DNA from: Nostocoides sp.
GTDB lineage: Bacteria; Actinomycetota; Actinomycetes; Actinomycetales; Dermatophilaceae
DNA: 64,000 nt
Assembly: GCA_016716625.1 (NCBI GenBank)
Contig: JADJVJ010000001.1
Location: 434,001-498,000 of the forward strand
Direction of reading: 5' to 3'
This document shows, in pieces, positions 27,788 to 36,447 of the stretch; positions within the stretch are counted from its first letter, which is position 1; each line of letters opens with the position of its first letter. Both the position numbers and the translations under genes were made by a program. The notes below the pieces were generated by a model that did no database searches, was not told the origin of the DNA, and worked only from the letters and a program-made list of their open reading frames with translations.

Positions 27788-28074
27788 CGTCCCGACTTTC
27801 CCGCCCCCCGCGTCCCGCGTCCCGCGTCCCGACTTTCCCGCCCCATGCCGGTTCGTGAGGGTTGGGGCCCCTTGTAGGGCACCCCAACCTTGGCCAACCG
27901 ACCCCAAGTCCCTCCCTGTGCGCGGGTTGCGGAGAGTATGCCGTCGAGCACCCCGCTGACCATTGGCGCCGGTGCAGCGGGGGGAGCCCGAAGAGGTTGG
28001 GGCCGGAAGGTGGGGGTTGGGGTGCCGGGTACGGCACCCCAACCCCCACCTTCCGGCATGGGGCGGGAAAGTCG
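27788..28074. repeat. Composite palindromic intergenic element between htpX and yajQ
   Basis: A gene-free stretch of 325 bases (27756-28080) between convergent genes. A 20-base direct repeat occurs at 27788-27807 and 27825-27844, with three copies of CGCGTCC between. A perfect 22-base inverted repeat joins 27830-27851 and 28053-28074. Two related hairpins sit inside it: one at 27860-27889 (GGTTGGGG/CCCCAACC arms) and a 25-bp perfect one at 28003-28056. No transposase is present. The layout resembles a MITE or a BIME-like cluster of palindromic units rather than a gene. Confidence 0.7.
28003..28056. terminator. 25-bp perfect hairpin, possible bidirectional terminator
   Basis: Arms 28003-28027 and 28032-28056 are perfectly complementary around the loop GGTA. 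It sits 25 bases beyond the yajQ stop and 248 bases beyond htpX, so it can end transcription from both sides. There is no T-tract, which is common for high-GC actinobacterial terminators. Confidence 0.55.
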
Positions 28075-28080
28075 AGGGCG

Positions 28081-28575
28081 TCAGCGGTAGTTGGTGAACT
28101 GCACGGCGATGTCGAGGTCGGACTCCTTGACCAGCCGCTGCACCGCCTGAAGGTCATCGCGGGACTTGCTCGTCACGCGCAGCTCGTCACCCTGGATCTG
28201 TGACTTCACGGTTCGGGGACCTTCGTCGCGGATGAGTTTGGAGATCTTCTTGGCGTTCTCCTGGCTGATGCCCATCTTGAGCGGCACGTCGAGCTTGTAC
28301 TCCTTGCCGGAGAGCCGCGGCCCCGCCTCGGGCACCTCGAGGTGCTTGAGCGAAACCCCCCGCTTGACGAGCCAGGTCTGCACGACATCGAGCACGGCCT
28401 TGCAGCGGTCCTCGCTGTTGGCCTCCATCTTGATGACCTCGCCGGCGAGTTCGACCGAGGCGCCGACGCCCTTGAAGTCGTAGCGGTTCGCGATCTCCTT
28501 CGCCGCGGTGTTCACGGCGTTGGCGACCTCCTGGCGGTCGTACTTGCTCACGATGTCGAAGCTGCTGTCAGCCAC
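28081..28575 (-). CDS. yajQ: YajQ family nucleotide-binding protein
   Basis: A 164-residue cytoplasmic protein of the UPF0234/DUF520 family, matching the usual ~163 residues. It begins with ADSSFDIVSKYDRQEVANAVN, contains the RYDFKG motif (about residue 31) and ends with DIAVQFTNYR, the typical C-terminus. Members bind nucleotides and, in some bacteria, cyclic di-GMP; the role in actinobacteria is not established. It is transcribed towards htpX. Confidence 0.95.
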   Translation of the reverse strand: MADSSFDIVSKYDRQEVANAVNTAAKEIANRYDFKGVGASVELAGEVIKMEANSEDRCKAVLDVVQTWLVKRGVSLKHLEVPEAGPRLSGKEYKLDVPLKMGISQENAKKISKLIRDEGPRTVKSQIQGDELRVTSKSRDDLQAVQRLVKESDLDIAVQFTNYR

Positions 28576-28641
28576 GGTGGTCCTCCCTGGGGTTGGTCGA
28601 GTCCCGGTCGAGTACGGGTCGAGTCCGGGTTGAGTCCTCGA

Positions 28642-28672
28642 TTGGGTTGTCGCGGGTTCGGCTTGCTATCCT
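28642..28672 (+). promoter_or_regulatory. Promoter of tRNA-Tyr
   Basis: TTGGGT (28642-28647) and TATCCT (28667-28672) are separated by 19 bases, and the mature tRNA starts 14 bases after the -10. Spacing is slightly long; a TGGGTT box at 18 bases is the alternative. Confidence 0.45.
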
Positions 28673-28686
28673 TCCATGCGCAGCAA

Positions 28687-28767
28687 GGCGGGTTGCCCGA
28701 GCGGCCAATGGGAGCGGACTGTAAATCCGTCGCGAAAGCTTCGAAGGTTCGAATCCTTCACCCGCCA
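28687..28767 (+). tRNA. tRNA-Tyr (anticodon GTA)
   Basis: Acceptor arms GGCGGGT (28687-28693) and ACCCGCC (28760-28766) pair fully. The anticodon stem-loop is GGACTGTAAATCC with anticodon GTA, and a long variable arm (GCGAAAGCTTCG) marks a class II tRNA. The T arm AAGGTTCGAATCCTT is canonical. No CCA is encoded. Confidence 0.95.
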
Positions 28768-28772
28768 CGCCT

Positions 28773-28807
28773 CAACGGCCGGACCCCGTCACGGGGCCCG
28801 GCCGTTG
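28773..28807 (+). terminator. Terminator after tRNA-Tyr
   Basis: A hairpin with CAACGGCCGG (28773-28782) pairing with CCGGCCGTTG (28798-28807) and an inner CCCCG/CGGGG pair around loop TCA, starting six bases after the tRNA. Followed by GCGTTGC rather than a T-run. Confidence 0.7.
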
Positions 28808-28879
28808 CGTTGCAGACACCTTCCGCTTTCGGCGTTGAACCGCCGAGCACGGCGCTGGCGCCGGCCCCGACAACCGGCC

Positions 28880-29560
28880 ATGATCGTGGACGTGAGCACC
28901 GTCGTCGGGGTCGTCCTTGCCGCAGGGCAGGGGCGGCGGATGGGCCGACCCAAGGCGCTCGTACCCCACCCCGCGACCGGCCGCACCCTGGTCGAGGAGA
29001 CCGTATGTCGGGTGGCCACCGCGGGCGTGCGGCGCCTCATCGTCGTCACCGGAGCGGCCGGGCCGGAGGTAGAGGCCATGCTCCTTTCCGGGGCCTGGGC
29101 CGTGGGCGCGCGGCTGCGGCGCCGAGTCGAGGTGCTGCTCGTGGAGTGTCCCGACTTCGCCGAGGGGATCGGCGCATCGCTGCGGACCGGCCTGAAGGCG
29201 CTCGCCGACCTGACTGACCCACCAGCGGCCAGCTCAGGCGACGCTGCCCTCGTCACCCTCATCGACCTGCCGGACGTCGGTGCCGAGGTCTATCGGCGGC
29301 TGCTGCGCTCGGCCCGAGCCCAGGCTCCGGTGCGCCGGCGCGCCGGACTGGCCCGGGCGGCATACCAGGGGGTGCCTGGCCACCCGGTCGTCTTGGGGCG
29401 CGAGCACTGGGCCGGCATCGCCGCGAGCGCCGCCGGGGACCAGGGGGCCAGGGACTACCTGCGAACCCACCTGGCCCGGCTTATCGAGTGCGGCGACCTC
29501 GCTACCGGACGGGACGTCGACGCCCCGGGTGACTGGCAACGCCTCGAGGGCGGAGGATGA
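28880..29560 (+). CDS. MocA-like molybdenum cofactor nucleotidyltransferase
   Basis: A 226-residue NTP transferase of the MobA/MocA type. The nucleotide-binding start is VVLAAGQGRRMGRPKAL (about residue 11), the metal-binding DxxD region reads LIDLPDVGAEVYR, and the substrate loop is GVPGHPVVLGREHW. In this family MocA makes molybdopterin cytosine dinucleotide, the cofactor form used by xanthine/CO-dehydrogenase-type enzymes. The cox-like genes that follow 0.7 kb downstream support that role. It starts at ATG 28880 or GTG 28892. It ends five bases before the next gene. Confidence 0.8.
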   Translation: MIVDVSTVVGVVLAAGQGRRMGRPKALVPHPATGRTLVEETVCRVATAGVRRLIVVTGAAGPEVEAMLLSGAWAVGARLRRRVEVLLVECPDFAEGIGASLRTGLKALADLTDPPAASSGDAALVTLIDLPDVGAEVYRRLLRSARAQAPVRRRAGLARAAYQGVPGHPVVLGREHWAGIAASAAGDQGARDYLRTHLARLIECGDLATGRDVDAPGDWQRLEGGG

Positions 29561-29564
29561 GGAC

Positions 29565-29930
29565 GTGAGTGTGCAGCGGCGGTTCCCGGAGCGGGTCTAC
29601 GGAGTGGGGGAGGAACCCGACCCGCGGTTCAGCCTCGCCAACGAACGCACGTTCCTGGCCTGGGTACGCACCGGGCTCGGGTTCCTCGCCGGGGCGGCTG
29701 CCCTCGAGGCGCTGCGGTTGCCCACGCACGGCACCGTCCAGCGACTGCTCTCGGCGGCACTTGCCCTGGCCGCGCTCACCTGCGGGGTGCAGGCCTGGGT
29801 CGGCTGGATGCGCACCGAACGCGCGATGCGGACCGGGGAGCCGCTGCCGGGGGCCCAGTTTGCGCTGCCGCTGGTCGTTCTCGTCGGCGTGCTCGCCCTG
29901 GTGCTCCTCGTCCTCAGCGCGGTCGGCTGA
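29565..29930 (+). CDS. DUF202 (YidH-type) membrane protein 1
   Basis: A 121-residue protein with the DUF202 hallmark SLANERTFLAWVRTGLGFLAG near residue 20, then three membrane helices (about 30-50, 58-78 and 95-117). The function of the family is unknown. The GTG at 29565 is four bases after the MocA-like stop, so it is likely cotranscribed with it and with the following DUF202 gene. Confidence 0.82.
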   Translation: MSVQRRFPERVYGVGEEPDPRFSLANERTFLAWVRTGLGFLAGAAALEALRLPTHGTVQRLLSAALALAALTCGVQAWVGWMRTERAMRTGEPLPGAQFALPLVVLVGVLALVLLVLSAVG

Positions 29931-29949
29931 CGCTCGTGCGGTGTATGCC

Positions 29950-30279
29950 GTGAGCCCTCGGGACCCGGGTCTGCAGCAGGAACGCTCACGGCTGGCGTGG
30001 CGGCGTACGGTCCTGTCGGTGGTTGCCGTGGCCGCCCTCATCGTCAAGGTACTCACGATGCGCCTCGGCACCGGGTCGGTCGTCCCCGCGGCGGTCGCTC
30101 TGGCCATGGTGGGCTGGCTCGTCCTGGCCTGGATGCGACGCTCCCGGCTCGGCGCGGTGTCCGCCCGGGAGCCGGGATTCGACTCGGTGCTCGCCGACGG
30201 TCGTCCGCTCGCGCTCGCGGCCGGGATCGTCGTCCTGCTCGCCCTCTGCGTTCTCCTCGTTGTCCTGCGGGCGGCCTGA
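29950..30279 (+). CDS. DUF202 membrane protein 2
   Basis: A 109-residue three-helix protein with the short DUF202 motif QQERSRLAWRRTVLSVV at its N-terminus. It follows the first DUF202 gene by 19 bases. The start is uncertain: GTG 29950 gives a typical N-terminus, GTG 29941 adds three residues. Two tandem DUF202 proteins may form a heteromeric membrane complex; their function is not known. Confidence 0.75.
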   Translation: MSPRDPGLQQERSRLAWRRTVLSVVAVAALIVKVLTMRLGTGSVVPAAVALAMVGWLVLAWMRRSRLGAVSAREPGFDSVLADGRPLALAAGIVVLLALCVLLVVLRAA

Positions 30280-30309
30280 GGTGGGGTTTCCTCGCCGGTC
30301 CCGATCGGG

Positions 30310-30315
30310 GATGCT
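30310..30315 (+). promoter_or_regulatory. -10-like box upstream of coxD
   Basis: GATGCT ends 6 bases before the ATG at 30322, matching the leaderless spacing seen at other genes here. The hexamer is a weaker match to TANNNT. Confidence 0.3.
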
Positions 30316-30321
30316 GGCCCC

Positions 30322-31227
30322 ATGGACCCGCGCAGCCACTTCACCTCGGCCGACGACCTCGCCGCGGCCCTGCGCTCCACCGGCTACCTCGCCGACCCCG
30401 CGCTGAGCACGGTCGGCTGGCTCGCTCTGCGGCTGGCACGTCCGCTGCTCATGGAGGGGGAGCCGGGCACCGGGAAGACCTCGCTGGCGGAGGCGCTGGC
30501 GGAGGCGATGGACATCCCGCTTATCCGGCTCCAGTGCTACGAGGGCATAGATGCCAGCCAGGCCCTCTATGACTGGGACTTTCCCCGACAGATCCTGCAT
30601 CTGCGGGCCGTGGAGGCCCTCGCGGCCACGGGCGCCGCGGGGCCGGCCGGTGACCTGGCGGAGGTCGAGCAGAGCCTTTTCGACGAGCGGTTCCTGCTCG
30701 CCCGACCCGTGCTGCAGGCTCTTCGGGACGCCCCGTGCGTGCTGCTCATCGACGAGGTCGACCGCGCCGATGACGAGTTCGAGGCATTCCTTCTCGAGGT
30801 CCTCGCCACGTGGCAGGTGACCATTCCCGAGCTCGGGGCGGTGCACGCCTCGACCCCCCCGGTGGTCGTGCTCACCTCGAACCGCACCCGCGAACTGCAC
30901 GATGCCCTCAAACGCCGCTGCCTCTATCACTGGCTCGAACACCCCGGCATCGAACGCGAGCTCGAGATCGTGCGCTCCCGTGCCCCCGAGGTGCCCGCGG
31001 CGCTCGCCGAGCAGGTGGTCCGGGTGGTCCACGCGGTCCGCGATGACCGGGAACTGCTCAAGCCGCCGGGGGTTGCCGAAACCCTCGACTGGGCGCGGGC
31101 CCTCCACGAGCTCGGGGTGCGCGAACTCGACACGGCAACCGCGGCGGCCACGCTCGGGGTGGCGGTGAAGTACCGCGAGGACGGCGATAGGGTCCGCAGC
31201 GCCCTGGACCGGGTGCTCGCTCGATGA
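30322..31227 (+). CDS. MoxR-type AAA+ ATPase (CoxD-like)
   Basis: A 301-residue AAA+ ATPase. Walker A is EGEPGTGKTSLAEAL (about residue 46), Walker B is CVLLIDEVDRADDEFEAF (about 140), and sensor 1 is VVLTSNRTRELHDALKRRC (about 185). In CO dehydrogenase loci CoxD acts as a chaperone with the VWA protein CoxE to mature the active site. Here it overlaps the VWA gene by ATGA, and xdhC plus the three structural subunits follow. Assignment to CoxD rather than a generic MoxR protein comes from this context. Confidence 0.87.
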   Translation: MDPRSHFTSADDLAAALRSTGYLADPALSTVGWLALRLARPLLMEGEPGTGKTSLAEALAEAMDIPLIRLQCYEGIDASQALYDWDFPRQILHLRAVEALAATGAAGPAGDLAEVEQSLFDERFLLARPVLQALRDAPCVLLIDEVDRADDEFEAFLLEVLATWQVTIPELGAVHASTPPVVVLTSNRTRELHDALKRRCLYHWLEHPGIERELEIVRSRAPEVPAALAEQVVRVVHAVRDDRELLKPPGVAETLDWARALHELGVRELDTATAAATLGVAVKYREDGDRVRSALDRVLAR

Positions 31228-32327
31228 CGGCCGTCTCCCGGTCGGCCGCCGAGATCCTGCTCGGGTTCGCCCGCACCTTGCGCGCCGCCGGCGTGCCGGT
31301 GACCGCGGACCGGGAGCGGTTCTTCCTCGAGGCGGCCGCGACCGTGGGTCTGGCGGACCAGGCCGGGGTCTATCACGCGGGCCGGGCCACGATGTGCTCC
31401 ACCCCGGCCGACCTGCACCGCTACGACCTGGTCTACGAGGCCTGGTTCAGCGCGCTGCGGGCCGGTCACCACCCGCGCACCGCCCCGCCGCGGGTGGTCC
31501 GCCAGGCTCCGCTGGGAGATGCCGAAGGGGAGAGCAACGCCGAGGAGTCCGAGAGCGTCACCGCGCGGGCCAGTGCCACCGAGGTGCTCCGGCACCGCGA
31601 TGTCGCCAACCTCTCGCCCGCAGAACGCGAACGGCTACACCGGCTCTTCGCCACGCTCAATCCGCGGGCCCCGCTCAAGCGCTCGCACCGGCAAACTTCG
31701 GCCCACCGTGGGGTGGTCGACGCCCGTCGCACGCTGCGCGACAGCCTGCGCCGACTCGGCGAACCCGGCCCGCTCCGCCACCGGCGGCGGGCCACCCGCC
31801 CCCGGCGCGTCGTCCTCCTGCTCGACGTCTCCGGGTCGATGAGCGGATACGCCGATGCCCTGCTGCGCCTGGCCCACCGGTTCGTCGGCACCGGCGCCCC
31901 GGTGGAGGTCTTCACCCTGGGCACCCGGCTCACCCACATCACCCGCGCCCTGCACCACCGGGACGCCGACCGGGCCATCGTCGCGGCGGGGGAGACGATC
32001 CCGGACTGGTCCGGGGGGACTCGCCTGGCCGACGGTCTCGCCGAGTTCCTCCGTCGCTGGGGTCGGCGCTCGCTGGCCCGGGGCGCCGTCGTCGTCATCG
32101 CCAGTGACGGCTGGGAGCGGGCCGAACCCGAGCAGCTCGGCGAGCAGGTCCGCCGCCTGCACCTGGTGGCGCACCGGGTGATCTGGGCGAACCCGCACCG
32201 AGGCCATGCGGATTACCAGCCCATCCAGTCGGGCATCGTCGCCGTATTGCCGTATGTCGACGACTTCGTTGCCGGGCATTCGATGGCGGCGTTCCACGAC
32301 CTCGCGGAGGTGATTGCCCGTGCGTGA
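31224..32327 (+). CDS. VWA domain-containing protein (CoxE-like)
   Basis: A 367-residue protein with an N-terminal helical region and a C-terminal von Willebrand A domain from about residue 190. The MIDAS motif is VVLLLDVSGSMSG, with later metal-binding Thr/Asp in WSGGTRLADGL and a conserved VVVIASDGWERA. CoxE partners of this kind assist a MoxR ATPase in inserting copper/sulfur or other ligands into molybdenum hydroxylases. Four-base overlap with the AAA gene upstream, eight-base overlap with xdhC downstream. Confidence 0.86.
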   Translation: MTAVSRSAAEILLGFARTLRAAGVPVTADRERFFLEAAATVGLADQAGVYHAGRATMCSTPADLHRYDLVYEAWFSALRAGHHPRTAPPRVVRQAPLGDAEGESNAEESESVTARASATEVLRHRDVANLSPAERERLHRLFATLNPRAPLKRSHRQTSAHRGVVDARRTLRDSLRRLGEPGPLRHRRRATRPRRVVLLLDVSGSMSGYADALLRLAHRFVGTGAPVEVFTLGTRLTHITRALHHRDADRAIVAAGETIPDWSGGTRLADGLAEFLRRWGRRSLARGAVVVIASDGWERAEPEQLGEQVRRLHLVAHRVIWANPHRGHADYQPIQSGIVAVLPYVDDFVAGHSMAAFHDLAEVIARA

Positions 32328-33456
32328 GGTGCTCGACGAACTCATGACGTGGTGGGAGGCCGGTGCCGAGGTCGGTGTCGGTACCGTTGTCGCGACCTTC
32401 AGGTCCGCTCCGCGCCCACCCGGGGCGTCCATGCTCGTCGGCCCCGGCGGCGAGGCCGTCGGCTCGGTGTCCGGCGGCTGCGTCGAGGGCGCCGTCTATG
32501 ACCTGGCGCAGAGCGTCGTGGCCTCGAAAGCCCCTGTCCTGCAACGGTACGGGGTCTCCGACGACGACGCCTTCGCGGTGGGGCTCACCTGCGGCGGGAT
32601 CCTCGACGTCTTCGTCGAGCGGGTCTCTCGGGAGTCCTTCCCCGAGCTCGGGGAGGTCGCCGCCGACATCCGTGCAGGCCGGCCGGTCGCCGTGGCTACC
32701 GTCGTCGCCCACCCCGACCCATCCTGGGTGGGCCGTCGGCTCGTCGTCCGGCCGGACGGTGAGCCGGCCGGCCGGATCGGCTCGGCGCGGGCCGACGCCG
32801 CGGTCCTCGACGACGCCCGCGGTCTGCTTGCGGTGAGCCGGACCGAGACCCTGGGTTATGGCCCCGACGGCGAACGCCGCGGCGAGGGCATGCGGGTGTT
32901 CGTCGCCTCCTATGCCCCCAAACCGCGGATGCTCGTCTTCGGGGCGATCGACTTCGCGGCCGCGGTCGCCGAGGTCGGCGTCTTCCTCGGGTATGCCGTC
33001 ACCGTGTGCGACGCCCGCCCGGTGTTCGCCACCCGGTCCCGGTTCCCGGCCGCCGACGAGGTCGTCGTCTCCTGGCCGCACCGCTATCTCGCGGCGGAGG
33101 CCGAGGCCGGACGGATCGATGGCCGGAGCGTGCTCTGCCTGCTCACCCACGATCCGAAGTTCGACGTCCCCCTCCTCGAGATCGCGCTCGGCCTCCCCGA
33201 GGTGGGCTATATCGGTGCGATGGGTTCTCGGCGCACCCACGAGGACCGGCTCGAGCGGCTCCGGGCGGTCGGGGTCGGCGAGGAGGACCTGGCGCGGCTG
33301 TCCTCCCCGATCGGCCTCGACCTCGGCGCTCGAACCCCGCAGGAAACCGCCATCTCCATCGCCGCGGAGATCATCGCCCTGCACTGGGGCGGCGGGGGAA
33401 AGCGGCTGCTGCGCACGTCGGGGCCGATCCACCGGGACGATGTCGCTGCGGACTGA
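32320..33456 (+). CDS. XdhC/CoxF family molybdenum hydroxylase maturation protein
   Basis: A 378-residue protein. The N-terminal XdhC_CoxI domain has VVATFRSAPRPPGASMLVGPGG (about residue 24, split here by the family pattern) and GSVSGGCVEGAVYDLA. The C-terminal Rossmann-like XdhC_C domain has RMLVFGAIDFAAAVAEVG and YIGAMGSRRTHEDR. XdhC binds the molybdenum cofactor, assists its sulfuration and delivers it to the apoenzyme. The GTG at 32320 overlaps the VWA gene; a longer TTG start at 32314 is less likely. Confidence 0.9.
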   Translation: MREVLDELMTWWEAGAEVGVGTVVATFRSAPRPPGASMLVGPGGEAVGSVSGGCVEGAVYDLAQSVVASKAPVLQRYGVSDDDAFAVGLTCGGILDVFVERVSRESFPELGEVAADIRAGRPVAVATVVAHPDPSWVGRRLVVRPDGEPAGRIGSARADAAVLDDARGLLAVSRTETLGYGPDGERRGEGMRVFVASYAPKPRMLVFGAIDFAAAVAEVGVFLGYAVTVCDARPVFATRSRFPAADEVVVSWPHRYLAAEAEAGRIDGRSVLCLLTHDPKFDVPLLEIALGLPEVGYIGAMGSRRTHEDRLERLRAVGVGEEDLARLSSPIGLDLGARTPQETAISIAAEIIALHWGGGGKRLLRTSGPIHRDDVAAD

Positions 33457-33563
33457 GCTGGCCCCGGGCCGGCCGTTGCGAAGAGCACGGTGTGGCCCTT
33501 GTCACACCGCCCCGGCTGGGACAGGATCAGGGCATCAACGCTCGCCGATCGAGAGGGTCACCG

Positions 33564-34028
33564 ATGACTCGGATCAACGTCACCGTCGACGGAGTGAAGT
33601 ACTCCGACGAGGTGGAGCCCCGCACGCTGCTCGTCCACTACCTCCGCGAGACGCTCGGAAAGGTCGGCACCGTGGTCGGGTGCGACACGAGCAACTGTGG
33701 CGCGTGCACGGTCCATCTCGACGGTCGCAGCGTGAAGTCCTGCAATGTCCTCGCGGTGCAGGCCGACGGCCATGAGGTGACCACGATCGAGGGGATCGGC
33801 TCCGGGGGTGAGTTGCACCCGATGCAGAAGGCGTTCCATGAGAACCACGCCTTGCAGTGCGGGTTCTGCACCCCGGGGATGATCATGCAGGCCATCGACC
33901 TGCTCAAGGACAACCCGGACCCGAGCGAACATGAGATCCGCGAAGGCCTCGAAGGCAACCTGTGCCGGTGTACCGGCTACCACAACATCGTCAAGGCCGT
34001 CGCGGCGGCCGCGAAGGCCGGTGAGTGA
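33564..34028 (+). CDS. CO dehydrogenase/xanthine dehydrogenase-like small (2Fe-2S) subunit
   Basis: A 154-residue iron-sulfur subunit. The plant-type [2Fe-2S] cluster motif is GCDTSNCGACTVHLDG with a fourth Cys in VKSCNV (about residues 40-62). The second, helical-domain cluster is QCGFCTPGM ... LCRCTGYHNIV (about 100-140). It passes electrons from the Mo site to FAD. The 107 bases upstream hold no gene. It ends two bases before the large-subunit ATG. Confidence 0.93.
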   Translation: MTRINVTVDGVKYSDEVEPRTLLVHYLRETLGKVGTVVGCDTSNCGACTVHLDGRSVKSCNVLAVQADGHEVTTIEGIGSGGELHPMQKAFHENHALQCGFCTPGMIMQAIDLLKDNPDPSEHEIREGLEGNLCRCTGYHNIVKAVAAAAKAGE

Positions 34029-34029
34029 G

Positions 34030-36447
34030 ATGACCGCTGTCGAGGACCGTCCGGCCACCGAGATCGGCACCCGCCGCCTGCGCAAGGAGGACCAGCGGCT
34101 CATCACCGGCCGCACCCGGTGGACCGACAACATCACCTTGCCGGGCATGGTGCACCTGGCCATGGTCCGTAGCCCACACGCGCATGCCACCATCACCGGG
34201 ATCGACACCAGCGCGGCCGCGCAGGCCGCCAACGTCATCGCCGTGTACACCGCGGCCGACTTTCCCGAGGGTCTCGGGGTTTGCGCGAACGCCTGGCCGA
34301 TCACCCCGGAGCAGGTCACCCCCGACCACCTGCCCATGGTCGGTGACCGGGTCGCCTGCGCCGGTGAGATCGTCGCCGTCGTCGTCGCCCGCAGCGCGGC
34401 CGAGGCCCAGGACGCCGCGGAACTCGTTGACGTCGACTTTGAGGAGCTGCCCGCGGTCCTGGACGCCATGGAGGCGATGAAGGACGAGGTGCTCGCCCAC
34501 CCGAGCAAGGGCACGAACAAGTCCGCCTTCTGGCAGCTCGATTCGGCCGCGGCCGGGACCGGCGGCAACGTCGAGGAGGCCATCGCGGCGGCTCGCGCCG
34601 ACGGCATACTCATCGAACGGAGCTACCGCCAGCAACGGCTCATCCCGGCGTTCATGGAGCCCCGCTCCACCGTCGTCGACCCGACCGGCGAGCAGGTGAC
34701 GATGTGGACCTCGACGCAGATCCCGCACATCCTGAGGTTCCTCATCGCCGCGACCACGGGTATGTCGGAGAGCAAGATCCGGGTCATCGCCCCCGATGTG
34801 GGCGGCGGCTTCGGCGGCAAGCTCCAGACCACCCCGGAGGAGTTCATCACCCTCGCGGTGGCCCGGCGGCTCGGCAAGCCCGCCAAGTACACCGAGACCC
34901 GTTCGGAGTCGCTGCTCTCCGGCCACCACGGCCGCGACCAGTACCAGAAGCTCACCCTCGCCGCGACCAAGGACGGGACCGTGACCGGTCTCAAGGTCGA
35001 GCTCGTCGCCAACCTCGGGGCCTATATCGCCATTGTCGGCGGCGGGGTACCGGTCCTTGGGGCGTGGATGTTCAACGCGATCTACAAGTTCCCGGCCTAC
35101 CAGTTCAACTGCCAGACGGTGCTCACGAACACCACCTGGGTGGATGCCTACCGCGGTGCCGGCCGCCCCGAGGCGACGTACGCCATCGAGCGGCTCATGG
35201 ACGAACTCGCCGCCGAGGTCGGGGTCGACCCGTTGACGATCCGCGAGAAGAACTGGATCAGGCATGACGAGTTCCCGTTCACCTCGGTGGCCGGGATGAC
35301 CTACGACTCGGGCAACTACGAGGCCGCGACCGCGCGGGCCAAGGAGCTGTTCGGCTATGACGAGCTCCGGGCCGAACAGGCCCGGCGGCGAGCCTCCGGC
35401 GACCCGGTCCAGCTCGGCATCGGGGTCTCGACCTTCACCGAGATGTGCGGTCTGGCGCCCTCGCGGGTGCTCGGCTCGCTGTCCTATGGCGCCGGTGGCT
35501 GGGAGCACGCCTCGATCCGGATGCTGCCCACCGGAAAGGTCGAGGTCGTCACCGGGACCAGCCCGCACGGCCAGGGCCACGAGACCGCGTGGAGCCAGAT
35601 CGTCGCCGACCGCCTCGGGGTGCCGTTCGAGGATGTCGAGGTGCTTCACGGGGACACCCAGATCGCCTACAAGGGTCTGGACACGTATGGCTCGCGCAGC
35701 CTCGTCGTCGGGGCTGAGGCGGTCGTTCGGGCCGCGGACAAGATCATCGACAAGGCCAAGGTCTTCGCCGCCCACCTGCTGGAGGCCAGCGCGGACGACC
35801 TCGAGTGGGGCGCCGGTCGTTTCCACGTCAAGGGCACCGACAAGGGCGTCGGGATCACCGAGGTGGCGCTGGCGACCTTCGCCTCGCACAACTACCCCGA
35901 AGGGGTGGAGCCGGGTATCGACGCCGATGCCACCTTCGACCCGGACACCTTCTCCTTCCCGCACGGCACCCACCTGTGCGCGATGGAGGTCGACACCGAG
36001 ACCGGGCAGAGCCGGATGCGCTCCTATGTGTGCGTCGACGACATCGGCCACATCATCAACCCGCTCATCGTCGAGGGCCAGGTCCACGGTGGCTTGGTCC
36101 AGGGCATCGCCCAGGCCCTCTGGGAGGACGCCATCTTCGACGACAACGGAACCCTGGTCACCGGGTCGTTCGTCGACTACACCCTCCCCTCGGCGGCCGA
36201 CACGATCTCCTTCGTCACCGAGAACACCACCTCGCCGTCGACGACGAACACGCTCGGCACCAAGGGTGTCGGGGAGGCCGGCACCATCGCCTCCACCCCC
36301 GCCGTGGTCAACGCCATCGTCGATGCCCTCCGCCCGCACGGGGTGCACGACATCCAGATGCCGTGTACCCCCCAGCGGGTATGGCGTGCGCTGCAGTCCG
36401 CGCGCAGCACCCATCCCGGTTCCACGGATGAAGGGAGCCTCCAGTGA
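34030..36447 (+). CDS. Form II CO dehydrogenase-like molybdenum hydroxylase, large subunit
   Basis: An 805-residue molybdopterin-binding catalytic subunit. It has the aldehyde oxidase/xanthine dehydrogenase a/b hammerhead near residues 20-130 and Mo-cofactor loops such as VGGGFGGKLQ (about 257) and GSRSLVVGAEAV. The catalytic Glu is in GTKGVGEAGTIASTPAV near the end. The active-site loop reads AYRGAGR (residues 373-379). CO-oxidising form I enzymes have AYxCSFR instead, so this is form II, whose natural substrate is often not CO. ATG 34030 was chosen; GTG 34021 would overlap the small subunit. Confidence 0.9.
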   Translation: MTAVEDRPATEIGTRRLRKEDQRLITGRTRWTDNITLPGMVHLAMVRSPHAHATITGIDTSAAAQAANVIAVYTAADFPEGLGVCANAWPITPEQVTPDHLPMVGDRVACAGEIVAVVVARSAAEAQDAAELVDVDFEELPAVLDAMEAMKDEVLAHPSKGTNKSAFWQLDSAAAGTGGNVEEAIAAARADGILIERSYRQQRLIPAFMEPRSTVVDPTGEQVTMWTSTQIPHILRFLIAATTGMSESKIRVIAPDVGGGFGGKLQTTPEEFITLAVARRLGKPAKYTETRSESLLSGHHGRDQYQKLTLAATKDGTVTGLKVELVANLGAYIAIVGGGVPVLGAWMFNAIYKFPAYQFNCQTVLTNTTWVDAYRGAGRPEATYAIERLMDELAAEVGVDPLTIREKNWIRHDEFPFTSVAGMTYDSGNYEAATARAKELFGYDELRAEQARRRASGDPVQLGIGVSTFTEMCGLAPSRVLGSLSYGAGGWEHASIRMLPTGKVEVVTGTSPHGQGHETAWSQIVADRLGVPFEDVEVLHGDTQIAYKGLDTYGSRSLVVGAEAVVRAADKIIDKAKVFAAHLLEASADDLEWGAGRFHVKGTDKGVGITEVALATFASHNYPEGVEPGIDADATFDPDTFSFPHGTHLCAMEVDTETGQSRMRSYVCVDDIGHIINPLIVEGQVHGGLVQGIAQALWEDAIFDDNGTLVTGSFVDYTLPSAADTISFVTENTTSPSTTNTLGTKGVGEAGTIASTPAVVNAIVDALRPHGVHDIQMPCTPQRVWRALQSARSTHPGSTDEGSLQ

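Noticed and set aside
27788..28074. Complete insertion sequence or CRISPR array
   Set aside because: There is no transposase frame, and repeats are not separated by unique spacers of even length. No CRISPR array was seen anywhere in the window.
25284..28157. A 957-residue minus-strand open frame across nuoN and htpX
   Set aside because: It has a Gly/Asp/Arg/Gln-rich composition typical of the antisense of high-GC genes and no recognisable domain; nuoN, htpX and yajQ explain the region.
28687..28807. Integration (att) site at tRNA-Tyr
   Set aside because: No second copy of the tRNA 3' end and no integrase were found nearby; the genes after it are ordinary.
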